A DNA stretch of 64,000 nt from Xenoacremonium recifei. Lineage: Eukaryota; Ascomycota; Sordariomycetes; Hypocreales; Nectriaceae. A model generated the notes under the pieces. That model was not told the origin of the DNA. It did no database searches and saw only the letters and a list, made by a program, of their open reading frames with translations. Shown one piece after another: positions 44,892 to 54,639 of the stretch; within the stretch, counting starts at the first letter, position 1; each line of letters begins with the position of its first letter. A program made the position numbers and the translations under genes. The DNA is taken from positions 1,364,001 to 1,428,000 of the forward strand of contig WOFQ01000001.1 in assembly GCA_012184525.1 (NCBI GenBank). The letters run 5' to 3'.

Positions 44892-46517
44892 ATGCCCGGT
44901 ACCGTCGACGAGACAGGACAGGTCGCGCCTGGGCGCCTCCTGCTGCTCTCCAACCGACTTCCCATCACCATTAAACGCACCGACGATGGGAGCTACTCCT
45001 TTTCCATGTCTTCCGGCGGTCTCGTTACCGGTCTCAGTGGTCTCAGCAAGACCACCAGCTTCCAATGGTACGGCTGGCCCGGCCTCGAGGTCCCCGAGAA
45101 CGAGGTCGATGGCATGACCCAGCGCCTCAGAGACGAGTACGGCGCACACCCCGTCTTCATTGACGACGAGCTGGCCGATCGACATTATAACGGCTTTGCT
45201 AGTACGTATTATGTACCTCCTCACCGCTGAACAAGGCTAACGACTTGACCTTCCATAGACTCGATCTTGTGGCCTCTCTTCCACTACCACCCTGGTGAAA
45301 TCACCTTCGACGAGTCCGCATGGGCAGCCTACCAGGAAGTCAACCGCCTCTTTGCCAAGGCGGTCATCAAAGACGTTCAGGACGGTGATCTTATTTGGGT
45401 CCACGACTACCATTTGATGCTTCTTCCCCAGATGCTCCGCGAAGAAATCGGCGACTCGAAACAGAACGTCAAGATCGGCTTCTTCCTCCACACGCCCTTT
45501 CCCAGCAGCGAGATCTACCGCATTCTGCCCGTTCGAGAAGCCCTTTTGACCGGATTGTTGGACTGCGACCTCATTGGGTTTCACACGTACGACTACGCCC
45601 GTCATTTCCTCAGTAGCTGCTCTCGAATCCTGGAAACGCCTACAACGCCAAACGGAGTTGACTGGAACGGACGTTTCGTAACGGTCGGTGCCTTCCCTAT
45701 CGGCATCGACCCCGAGAAGTTCGTCGAGGGCCTCAAAAAGCCCAAGATCCAAGAGCGAATCGCCGCCCTCAGACGAAAGTTCGAGGGCGTCAAGCTTGTC
45801 GTCGGAGTTGATCGGTTGGACTACATCAAGGGAGTACCCCAGAAACTCCACGCACTGGAAGTGTTCCTGACCGAGCACCCCGAATGGATCGGCAAAATAG
45901 TATTGGTTCAAGTCGCCGTTCCCTCGAGGCAAGATGTCGAGGAATACCAGAATCTGCGCGCCGTGGTCAACGAACTTGTTGGGCGCATCAACGGCAAGTT
46001 CGGAACCATCGAGTTCATGCCCATCCACTTCCTGCACCAGTCGGTGTCCTTTGACGAGCTCACCGCTCTGTACGCTGTCTCAGACGTCTGCCTCGTGTCC
46101 TCGACACGTGACGGCATGAACCTCGTCTCGTACGAGTACATTGCCACGCAGAGGGAGAACCATGGCGTGATGATCCTCAGCGAGTTCACAGGGGCTGCAC
46201 AATCTCTTAACGGAAGTCTGATCGTCAACCCCTGGAACACCGAGGAGCTGGCCAACGCCCTGCGCGATGCCGTCACCATGAGCCCCGAGCAGCGGGAAGC
46301 CAACTACAAGAAGCTGGAGCGGTACGTCTTCAAGTACACCAGCGCGTGGTGGGGACAGAGCTTCGTCTCCGAGATGACCCGGCTGAGCGCCGAGACGTCC
46401 GGACCCAAGACGCTGCGCAATGTCTCTGGTGCTGTCATTGGTCCAGGCCAAAAGGCTCCTGAGGATGCGAGCAAGAAGGCCGAGGAGAAGAAGCCAGAGG
46501 AGCAGCCCAGCCAATGA
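44892..46517 (+). CDS. tps1: Alpha,alpha-trehalose-phosphate synthase (UDP-forming)
   Basis: Two exons, 44892-45201 and 45259-46517 (intron 45202-45258), give 522 residues, the usual length of fungal Tps1. It joins UDP-glucose and glucose-6-phosphate to trehalose-6-phosphate (GT20, GT-B fold), a cytosolic step in stress protection and glycolytic control. Hallmarks: RLLLLSNRLPITIKR and SSGGLVTGL at the N-terminus, WPLFHYHPGEITFDESAW, the VHDYHLMLLPQMLR motif, GFFLHTPFPSSEIYR, VVGVDRLDYIKGVPQKL (Arg/Lys phosphate contacts), and VSSTRDGMNLVSYEYIATQ with the nucleotide-binding DGMNLV-E. The C-terminal 40 residues are a charged Lys/Glu tail. There is no phosphatase domain, so it is the synthase subunit only. 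Confidence 0.97.
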
Positions 46518-47211
46518 GCTCGTTGCCTTGGACGTTGGGGACTATAAACGAATGCAATGACTTTCCTTTTTCTTTGTTCTTGCTGGTGATATTGTTTAAA
46601 TAGGGACCATGATATGGGATGGACATACGAGGTCCATCAGAAAACTAGGCGATAGTCGCGAATAAGCTCGTCGTTGGGCTGTCAAGTCATGTTTCTTATA
46701 TACGGAGTCTAGGATGGGTCTACTTCACTGCGTATCATCAATACATCAGAACAGCATTCAACGACGACTATCGGCCGCATCACTCTCATGTATCTCACAT
46801 ATTGCTTCTTGTAATTACGTGCTATTTATGAAGTTATAGATTCAATTGAGCTGTCTATCAACCTATCTACGATAATCAACCATTTGAGAGCCCGCATCCA
46901 CGTCTGAGTATGTTATGATGAAAGGCACACGAGCGCGAAATCAACGGATAAACAAAGGCAAGAGCACAAGTCAGGAATACGTAGAACATTGACCACTTCG
47001 CCTCCATGACGGGCGTTCCTCGCAGTAGGTATCTAAGCAAACACAAGATCACAGGACAATTTCCATGCCGGACAAGAACCAATACAACTAAAGCAAAATC
47101 CGATTAACTCCTTTCCGGCCGTAGGGCATCATACGACGCCGCTCGGGTATTCATCCTCCGTCTCGCTCATCTTGTTATCTTCCCATTCCAATATCCTCCG
47201 ATGCACGCCGT
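46518..47211. other. Shared 3' region of convergent TPS1 and VID27
   Basis: 694 bases, AT-rich; no gene seen. Confidence 0.6.
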
Positions 47212-49932
47212 CTAGTAAGGAGAGTTGACAATATCATCTCGTCCCAGCTTGTATCGGCCGCTCTCTCGGGTGCCAATACGACCAGAGGAAGCCCGGCCTC
47301 CACCACTGAGCCGCACATTGCCAATGATGCTCTCCCGAGTAGGCTTACGGAGACTCTGCTTGGCCACCATGTTGACCTCGTTGGGGAGAGCGACAATGAC
47401 GTTCTTGTCGGAGCCGTACTTGAAATCGTCGGCCTTGACTTCCTCCTCGTATCGCTTGATCTTGTAAGGAGCCTTCATTCCACGGACAATTCTCTTCAAG
47501 TTCCATTCAATGATGTACGGACCGGTGGCGGTGATGATACTCGTCTCCTCCGCTCCAGCGCCGGTATTGAACTTCGCAGGGGTGAAGGAGATGGGCTTGC
47601 CCGTTTCATGGTAGAACTGAGCGACGTGCTCAGGGGTCAATGCTAGACGGCGAGGATGAGGCTTCGAGTCAGCCGCGAATGCCTTCTCGAAGCCAAGCTT
47701 GCCCTCGTTCTTGCCGGACTTCTGCTGAGCGTCGATGAGCAAGAGGTAGTTACGGGTGGTTCCGAGGATCCAGCGGCCATCGGCAGAAACGTCCATGCCA
47801 ACGATAGGGTCTCCGAGGGCGGGCAGTTGCGTCTTGGCACGAATGCCAAGGCGGTCGAAGAGTCGAATGTCTCCCTTGTTACTGGCCACCGCAATGTATC
47901 CCTTCTCGGTCGTGGCAAGAGCGGAAAAGTCGTTCTTGGAGGCATATTGTTTCATATCGGAGTTGACGAGCTTCTGACCAGATAGACGAGGGTCGATGCG
48001 GTAGAGCGCATTGTTCGAGACACCCAGGAAAGTTTGTTCCGAGGTCATCTGGGCAAACTTGTTCTCGGGCGCAAATGTGACCACTGGAATATCATCGTGG
48101 ATATTCCACTCGTCAACAACCTTTCCGTACTCGAGATCCATGCGATACAGCTTGTTGGGGTCGATCTCATTCTGGAGAATGAGATCTCGATCCTCACTGT
48201 GAAGCATGACCTTCTTGGGATTCATGAGCTTGCCGTTGGGTGTAGTGACCTTGGAAATGTTGGTAGAGAACTCGAGATGGTTGTTCGGGGTGTGCTTGAA
48301 GACGCCGATCTTGGATCCGCGAACGACAAAGGAGCGGTCATGCTTGTAACCAACTGCCAATTGAGAGTTGACCTCTCCATCGGCGTTCTTCGGCATAGTG
48401 CTATCTTCGTCCTCGTCGGTATCGTACTCTTCATCTCTGGCACGATCATCCTCGATTTCTTCTTCTTCTTCCTCTTCTTCCTCCTCGGGTGGTGCATCCT
48501 CCATCGTCAAGTCGTTGAAGGCATCAATGACGTACTCTCGGTCACGGTCCTGGATCTTCGCCCACTTCGTCTCGTTGAGCTTCTCCCAGATCGCTTGCAT
48601 GATAGCTTCCTGGAACTTCTCCAAAACGTTCTGGTCTTTGAAGCGAAGAAGCCAGGATCGGGCATTTCCGTCCTGAGTAAAGTGATTGAAGACAAATGAC
48701 AAGTACTCGAAGTCGAAGACAGGATTGAAGTCAGCGCTGACGGGAGCTCCGAGCCACGCCTTGGTTTTGCTTTCAATCTGGAGCCAGTACTCCCACTTGC
48801 CAACTTCGGAGACGGTCGCAATGACCGAATCGTCCACCATCACGAAATGACCAGGCTCAGCATCGTAAAGATGTAGTTCTGCCGACACCGTGGCATAGAT
48901 CTCGAGTGGCTCGGGAGGGTTCTCAGCGTCAGGTCCAGTCAGGGCTGGCACCTTGATCTCAGGCTCGGGAACGGAAAGAGGCTCGCGCTTGGCGGCCGTG
49001 TTCGCGGAGGTCTTGGTCTTGAAGAACAACATCTCGTCGACTGATTCTATTGATCGAGCAAGCGTGGGGCTGTGAATAGGGCTCGCTGGCGGAATTGGAT
49101 CTTCCTCTTCGAACTCGAATTGCGCGAGATCTGTCTCTGAGGCGGTGGTGCTTGGCTTAGAGTACTTGCGCTCGTACTGGCACTCTTGTGCGAGTCTCAC
49201 GAATTGCTGAAGTTGGGAAGTCGACACAGAGTTGTCGCAGACAAATTGGTAGACGTCACCGGTATCTCCGCTCAGATCTTTCCAAGCCAGAACCTTATCG
49301 CCACCTTCTCGGATCTCAACACGGAAGTGTAGGGCTTCGTCAAGTAGGAATGTCTTCTCGTCTCGCTCGGAGGCTAGGGCGTCAATCTCGGCGTCTTCAC
49401 CTTCTTCTTCAGCGAGGAGCTCGGCTTCGCCTTCTTCAAAAGCGCGCTGGACAACGAGTTGGTACTGGAAGTCTTGGTGGGTTCGGCGGATGCGGATCGC
49501 GGCGTCTTTGAAGATAAGTTCGGAATAACCTTTGGGTGAAAGAGGTCGGACGAGGTAGAGTTGGCCTTGTGGTAGCTCAATCAATGCTTCTTGTGTGCTA
49601 GAGCCGAAGAGTAGCTTGCCGACTGTGAGAAAGAGAAATGAGGTCAGCTTTAAACTCGTGAAGGTACAGAGGCGGGCTGGCGCAGACAGAACACAGCAGA
49701 ACAAACATGAAAGAAATGCAACGGGGCACAATGAAGCGATGGGGATTGCGGGGTGACTGAACAGCGACCTGAAAGAGGCAGCCTGCAACTGACAGGCGAA
49801 CAGAAAGACACCAGTAGCGACCTGAAAGGCGACCTGGCCCCCAGTTCTCAGGATAAGGCGAAGAGGTTGCCGTGTTGGTCCTTGATGTGTCGTGGATGCG
49901 GGGCAGAACTAACCATTTCGTAGAACGAACAT
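47212..49932 (-). CDS. vid27: VID27 family WD-like protein
   Basis: Two coding exons, 49932-49914 (19 nt) and 49622-47212 (intron 49623-49913, 291 nt), give 809 residues. Joining them gives MFVLRN-VGKLLFGSSTQEALIELPQGQLYLVRP, the family N-terminus; continuing upstream without the intron gives a hydrophobic, unlikely start. An N-terminal Vid27 PH-like region (about 20-170), a central part (LEIYATVSAELHLYDAEPGHFVM), then an acidic stretch of about ten Glu (near 440) lead to a C-terminal beta-propeller (about 480-790: FVVRGSKIGVFKH, IPVVTFAPENKFAQ, FLGVSNNALYRIDPR, GYIAVASNKGDIRLFDRLG, DPIVGMDVSADGRWILGTTRNYLLLID). The S. cerevisiae gene came from a screen for vacuolar import and degradation of fructose-1,6-bisphosphatase; its biochemical role is unclear. 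Confidence 0.94.
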
Positions 49933-50793
49933 GCTGGCTGTTCGTCAGGCTGTTCGTCACTGCTGCGGCTCTGAGTCGAAGCGAAAGCAACGGCGGTAGC
50001 AATACGCGGCGTCAAGGAAGGAGAGGTGCGAATCCGACGTCAGGGAGAGACGCTGATGATATTCATCAGAGCGAAGGAAGTATGAAGAAGAGAAGGTCGT
50101 TGCCGGGGCGTTGGTGATGGAGTATTTTTATTAGGGGAAGAATTGCCCAGCCCAAAGTCTGGATGGATCTAAATCTAAATGGAGCCCGTCGAGGTACCTG
50201 AGGAGGCAAGGCACCTTCTCCAACCTGGAATTTGCAAGTGCTAAGATCTGGGGGCAAAAACTTGAAGCTGGCAGGCACGCGCCGCATGCAGATTCGCTGA
50301 GCGTGTTAAGGATTTAGCCAGCAGCAGCAGCAGCAGCAGTAGGCGCCAACGACACGGTGCGTCATAACAAAGCGGTTGCTGCCTCTTGCTCGCTGGTTGT
50401 ATCGCCTAGCGTTTGTTTGGAGGGGCGTGACCTAGACTTTTCCCTCCCGCCCGCCGGCAAGCCCCAAGGAGGGGTTGTTTTTCGCCACGCAATGACGTGT
50501 GGCGCCGGATCCGTACGCCACACCCAGGCCTGATCCATACTGGAGATCCAGCTTTCAGCTTTCACGATAACGATTCTTATCGACTTATCAACTTTGCGGT
50601 GCTGCCCCCTTTCACTTGAGGTCTGGTTTTCATCGAAAGAAAGATTTTTTTTCCCGTTTCAGACAATTTATTCTCGTGATTATATCATGTGTCCTCCTAA
50701 GACGGGCTATCCATGAGTTAGGCCAATAATAGCCAAACCTTAGGCCAACAGTACTATATTCGTGATAACTTGGTGTCGGGACCATCCCGAAAA
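49933..50793. other. VID27 promoter and prenylcysteine lyase 3' region
   Basis: 861 bases between two - strand genes. It holds a (CAG)7 repeat at 50319-50340; no gene seen. Confidence 0.55.
50319..50340 (+). repeat. (CAG)7 trinucleotide repeat, noncoding
   Basis: Seven perfect CAG units about 390 bases upstream of the VID27 start codon; reads CTG on the VID27 sense strand. Confidence 0.9.
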
Positions 50794-52650
50794 CTACAGC
50801 TCCTCCTGTCGCTGGTCTCTTAGGATTGTCGCGTTGTCCGTCTTTCCGGGTACAACAACGGGCTCCCGTGAAATGCCGGCGAAGTCATCCGCAATTAGTC
50901 GAGCGACGTTCTTGCCCATAAGTGCACTCGTCTCCATGGTTGAGATAAAGCTCTCAATGCCAGAGGTATAGTAGAGTCCCTCACCGACAATGGGATCCTG
51001 GAACGTGATCCGGGGCAGCTCGATGGGGTATGCATAGAACCAGTATGGATAGTACCATGAGATCGGCTCAAATGTGGCCTCTTCGCCCTCTTTCGTTTCG
51101 CTTTCCGGAGACACGAAGGTGTGAGGGATGTTGGCTCCCAGAATCTTGGACAGGAACTCAGGCGTGACGGCCTCGGGCGAGAAGATCTTGTAGGCGTACT
51201 CGCGTCTGCTGGTCTTGGGGTTGATGACCGGCTTAAGCGTGCTGATGGAGTAGAAGCCGGCACTACCTACACCTTCAGGTCCTTGCTTGGGCACATCGCC
51301 CTTGGCCAGAGTAGTGTAGACGCTGCTGGGAACCTTGACACCGGGCTCGAGGCCAAAGAACTCGCCGTGGAGTCGCAGAGGTGAAGTGAACAATGTGACG
51401 TGAAGCTTCATGTATGGAATCTCGTCAATAGTGTGCTGAAGGACGCCTTCACCGGCTTCGATGTGGCTGAACTGCCAAGGCGCTGCGATGATAACATTGT
51501 CAAAGTCCAGGCCGTATTCTTCAGCAGCTGTCGAGTACAAAGTTCCTTCCTTTGTCGAGAGGTTGTACTTGGTCCCCTTATCTTTCGTTTTAGCCAAGGA
51601 GATGGAAGCCACTGTGGTGTTGCGCATCAATGTGGCAGAGCTATCGAGAAGCATGTGTTCAAAGATCTGCCAGTTACCTCCCTGGATAGCAATGGCTCCA
51701 TCAGTAGCAAAAGAGACCTGCAGATACGTTATCAAATGCCCACTTCAACGAATGCGTTCCTGCTTACCATGGTTTCCAGTCCATGAATATAGGCCAGGTT
51801 TGAAGCATAGTTGACTCGCGTCGCTGCTTGCATGATCTCATGAGTGAAACGGGAGTCGATCTGTGCGACATGATCAGTACGGAATATGAAAGGAGACCTG
51901 CACTTTGAAAGAAAAGACGAACCTTGTTCTGCTCGAGGAACTGTTCTCCTGTGATGGCCGAGGTCTTCTCCAAGTTCAACTCAAACGCTCTCTGCGTGAG
52001 CGATCGGAACGGGAAGTACGGGGCTTCGTAAAGCTTCAAGAACTTGCCCACTTCGGCCTTGACGAGCTTCACAGCTTTGTAAGGCGCCATGCCATACTTC
52101 CACCATAGCTTAGCAGCATCCCACCACCACGAGGTTCCCTCCGCTGACTCGAACACGAATTGCTCGCCGTCCCAGATTGCGGTGAGGTCGCCCTGCTCCG
52201 GCTCATAAGGGTCGCCGATGGGTAGGTCGAAATACTGCGAGGCATTGTACAAGATGTGGTTGATGGTGACAAAGATAGACGCCCCAACTTCAACAGGCTG
52301 GGACGGATCGCCAAAGACAGACGTTGTAGTAGTGCGGCCGCCAATGCGGGCAGTTCGCTCAAAGACTGTGATGTTGATGTTCAAGCCTTCTTCTTCAGCA
52401 TATCGCTTTAGGTGGAACGCAGCGGAGGATCCGGCCGCTCCAGCCCCTACAACAAAACACCACCGCCGCGGTCAGTACTCCTCTTATTTATTCCTCACAA
52501 ATCGTGGAATCTCCATTCGATTGGGCATTAGCCCCAGAAATAACTTGACTTACCGATAATGGCAACATTCTTCACCTCCGGCTCGTCCACCGCCTCAGCA
52601 TACGCCAGCGCGCCTAGAAGGGCAACCCCCGAGTTCCAAGCAAACCGCAT
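50794..52650 (-). CDS. Prenylcysteine oxidase/lyase-like secreted flavoprotein
   Basis: Four exons, 52650-52554, 52446-51923, 51860-51768 and 51717-50794, give 545 residues. A signal peptide (MRFAWNSGVALLGALAYAEA) is followed by the FAD-binding loop VKNVAIIGAGAAGSSAAFHL, which crosses the first intron, and ITVFERTARIGGRTTTTSVF. The later blocks (VEVGASIFVTINHILYNASQYFDL, FATDGAIAIQGGNWQIFEHML, YGLDFDNVIIAAPWQFSHIE, and a C-terminal GLYYTSGIESFISTMETSALMGKNVA that closes the FAD site) match the prenylcysteine lyase family (PCYOX, PF07156). That enzyme releases cysteine and a prenyl aldehyde from farnesyl- or geranylgeranyl-cysteine during turnover of prenylated proteins in lysosome or vacuole. 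In fungi it may act on peptide-pheromone or Ras debris; the substrate here is inferred. Confidence 0.9.
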
Positions 52651-53088
52651 CTGTCCTGAATCACGTCGAAATCAGATAATATACTTCAAATCAAGTCCTA
52701 AAAGGACCATAAGCAGATTTTGCTGGGTTGATGAAAGAATCCGATTCGCTGGCAGGATGAAGACGCTGACGCGCCATGACAACTATGAGGTGATATGGCA
52801 ATCACGTGACCAAACTCATGTCTTGTTCGTATAAATGCTACATCCCAGTTTCATTCATTTTCATTCAAAATTCCTCTCACATGTCGCTGTTTTCTGTTCA
52901 CACTTGTGCATAGGATCAATTGGTGGGTGGTCTTATGGATTTAACAAAAAGACGTGGTTTATTTCCTGGTAAGAAGCTGTCTAGTGTGAAGGCATTTCTA
53001 AGTAAAGTGGTTTTAAAGAAGGAATATGAAGAGAAAACAGATTGCGAGAGTGTGATGTGAGTACTCAATTGAGCCTGATATACTTAAC
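52651..53088. other. Promoter of the prenylcysteine lyase gene, no gene seen
   Basis: 438 bases, AT-rich, between two - strand genes. Confidence 0.55.
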
Positions 53089-53778
53089 CTACTCAATCCA
53101 CGCTCCAGGAACCTTAATTCTCTTCCACTCTTCAATTCGCTTCCGCTCTTCAGCTCGCTTCCACTCTTCAGCTCGCTTCCGCTCCCGCTCCCGCTCTTCA
53201 TCGATTCGCTTCTGCTCCTCTTTGATCCTCATCCGGTCCTCTTTCTCTCGCTCCTGCTCGGTTACAAGTCGCCGTTGCTCCTTTTCAATTCGCTCTATCT
53301 CAAGAGTTGCAGGCTCATGGGCCCGACCAGAAGCATCTGCCGCAGATTGCAGTGACCTTTCGAGTTGAGTCTCAATCGTGTGCCTCGCAGCTGGGTCAAT
53401 GTAGAAAGGTCTCCAGTATCGCTGCTTGAAGCTGGCAGAAAATGTTGCTCCCTCCAATTTAGCAGAGCTAAGAATGGTAGGATTCACGGACTGTTGCTTG
53501 GGTGAAGAGGGAATGGGTTCTTCCGCCTTGGGTGTAGAAGAAACAGGCTCTTCCTCCTTGGGTGTAGAAGAAATAGGCTCTTCCTCCTCAGGTGTAGAAG
53601 GTACGGGATCTTCCTCCTTGGGTGTAGAAGATACGGGATCTTCCTCCTTGGGTGTAGAAGAAACAGGCTCTTCCTCCTTGGGCGCAGAAGACACAGCTTC
53701 TTCCTGCATGACCGTAGGGGAAACGGGTTCCTCCTGCTTGGAGGCAGAGGGAACGGGAACTTCCTGGATGGCAGGCAT
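53089..53778 (-). CDS. Orphan-like low-complexity protein with decapeptide repeats and charged helix
   Basis: A single-exon 229-residue ORF. Residues 9-98 are nearly nine imperfect tandem decapeptides of the type VSSTPKEEEP. Residues about 99-150 are the only non-repetitive part (ATFSASFKQRYWRPFYIDPAARHTIETQLERSL). Residues about 160-225 form a very charged helix or coiled coil with hexapeptide repeats (KRAEEW, KRAEER, KRIEEW), ending KVPGAWIE. There is no signal peptide or membrane segment. I recognise no family. The repeats are conserved in frame (30-nt unit, mainly codon-level variation), which supports translation, but a minisatellite that is merely open cannot be excluded. Confidence 0.6.
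   Translation of the reverse strand: MPAIQEVPVPSASKQEEPVSPTVMQEEAVSSAPKEEEPVSSTPKEEDPVSSTPKEEDPVPSTPEEEEPISSTPKEEEPVSSTPKAEEPIPSSPKQQSVNPTILSSAKLEGATFSASFKQRYWRPFYIDPAARHTIETQLERSLQSAADASGRAHEPATLEIERIEKEQRRLVTEQEREKEDRMRIKEEQKRIDEERERERKRAEEWKRAEERKRIEEWKRIKVPGAWIE
53485..53754 (-). repeat. 30-bp coding minisatellite
   Basis: About nine tandem 30-bp units within the orphan gene, the central ones most alike (on the + strand, CTTCCTCCTTGGGTGTAGAA recurs). The edges are more diverged, as expected for an array that grows in the middle. Confidence 0.85.
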
Positions 53779-54639
53779 TCTGTCTAGAGTTGATGATGTT
53801 TCTGTCTGATAAAATGAAAATCTGGTTATGATCTGGAATCAGGAGATGGCTGCTCAGAAGCTACGTTTTTCAGCGGTTGTTGAAGAGGCAGGATCTTTAT
53901 GGGTGTGAATGTTGGTGAAGGAAAAAGGGGTGATTCAGTTTGCAAATAGAATTGTCTATTTATATGATCTCGAGTTGTATATGAACGACGAGCTTGACGA
54001 TGGTGATCAAGTGAACAGTTCTAAGAGTGTGTTGGGATACTCACCATGTACTATTGAAGATGTCGAGTGAAATATCCGTGCGTCGTGAATCTGGCGGGGT
54101 TAATGAGTACATTCTCTCTCGCAAAGGCCCTTCAATAATTGTTCACCGTAACTAGAATACAGTTTGTTTGTTCTGGCCTCAAGGCCGTTACGCACGGTCT
54201 CGAAGCCAAGGTCTCGGTCTTCAGAGGAGACAGAGATTCGAGACGCGAAAACAACGACATTCATTCAAGTTACGATTTAACCCATTGAAACTGAAGATAA
54301 GCAATGAACTTAGCAACTTGTCTGCCATTAAAGATACTACCATCTGAGGCCTGTCGCTTTTGAAATATCTTGAGTGCTGAAACAATTTTCCTTTAGGAAC
54401 CGACCATCCGTTTTGACGCCGAGCTAGAGTAATGCCACAAAGGCTTCCAAACTTCCCAAATCAGGGGACTCTATGTAACATATGTGCAACAAGGGGGAAA
54501 CCGAGAATATCTCAACAGATCCAAAGCTAATGTAAAAATCCAACATCAAAATCGTGATATCATCCTGAACCTGATTTAGGTTCCGTGAGGGAAGAGCTGA
54601 AAAGGGAAGAAAGAGAAAAAAAAAATAAATAAAACAGGC
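53779..54639. other. AT-rich intergenic region between the orphan gene and FRQ
   Basis: 861 bases with the promoter of the orphan gene and the FRQ 3' region, including an A-rich run at about 54611-54634. No gene seen. Confidence 0.55.

Noticed and set aside
49623..49788. Hydrophobic N-terminus of VID27 starting at 49788
   Set aside because: It reads through the first intron; the spliced start at 49932 restores the family N-terminus.
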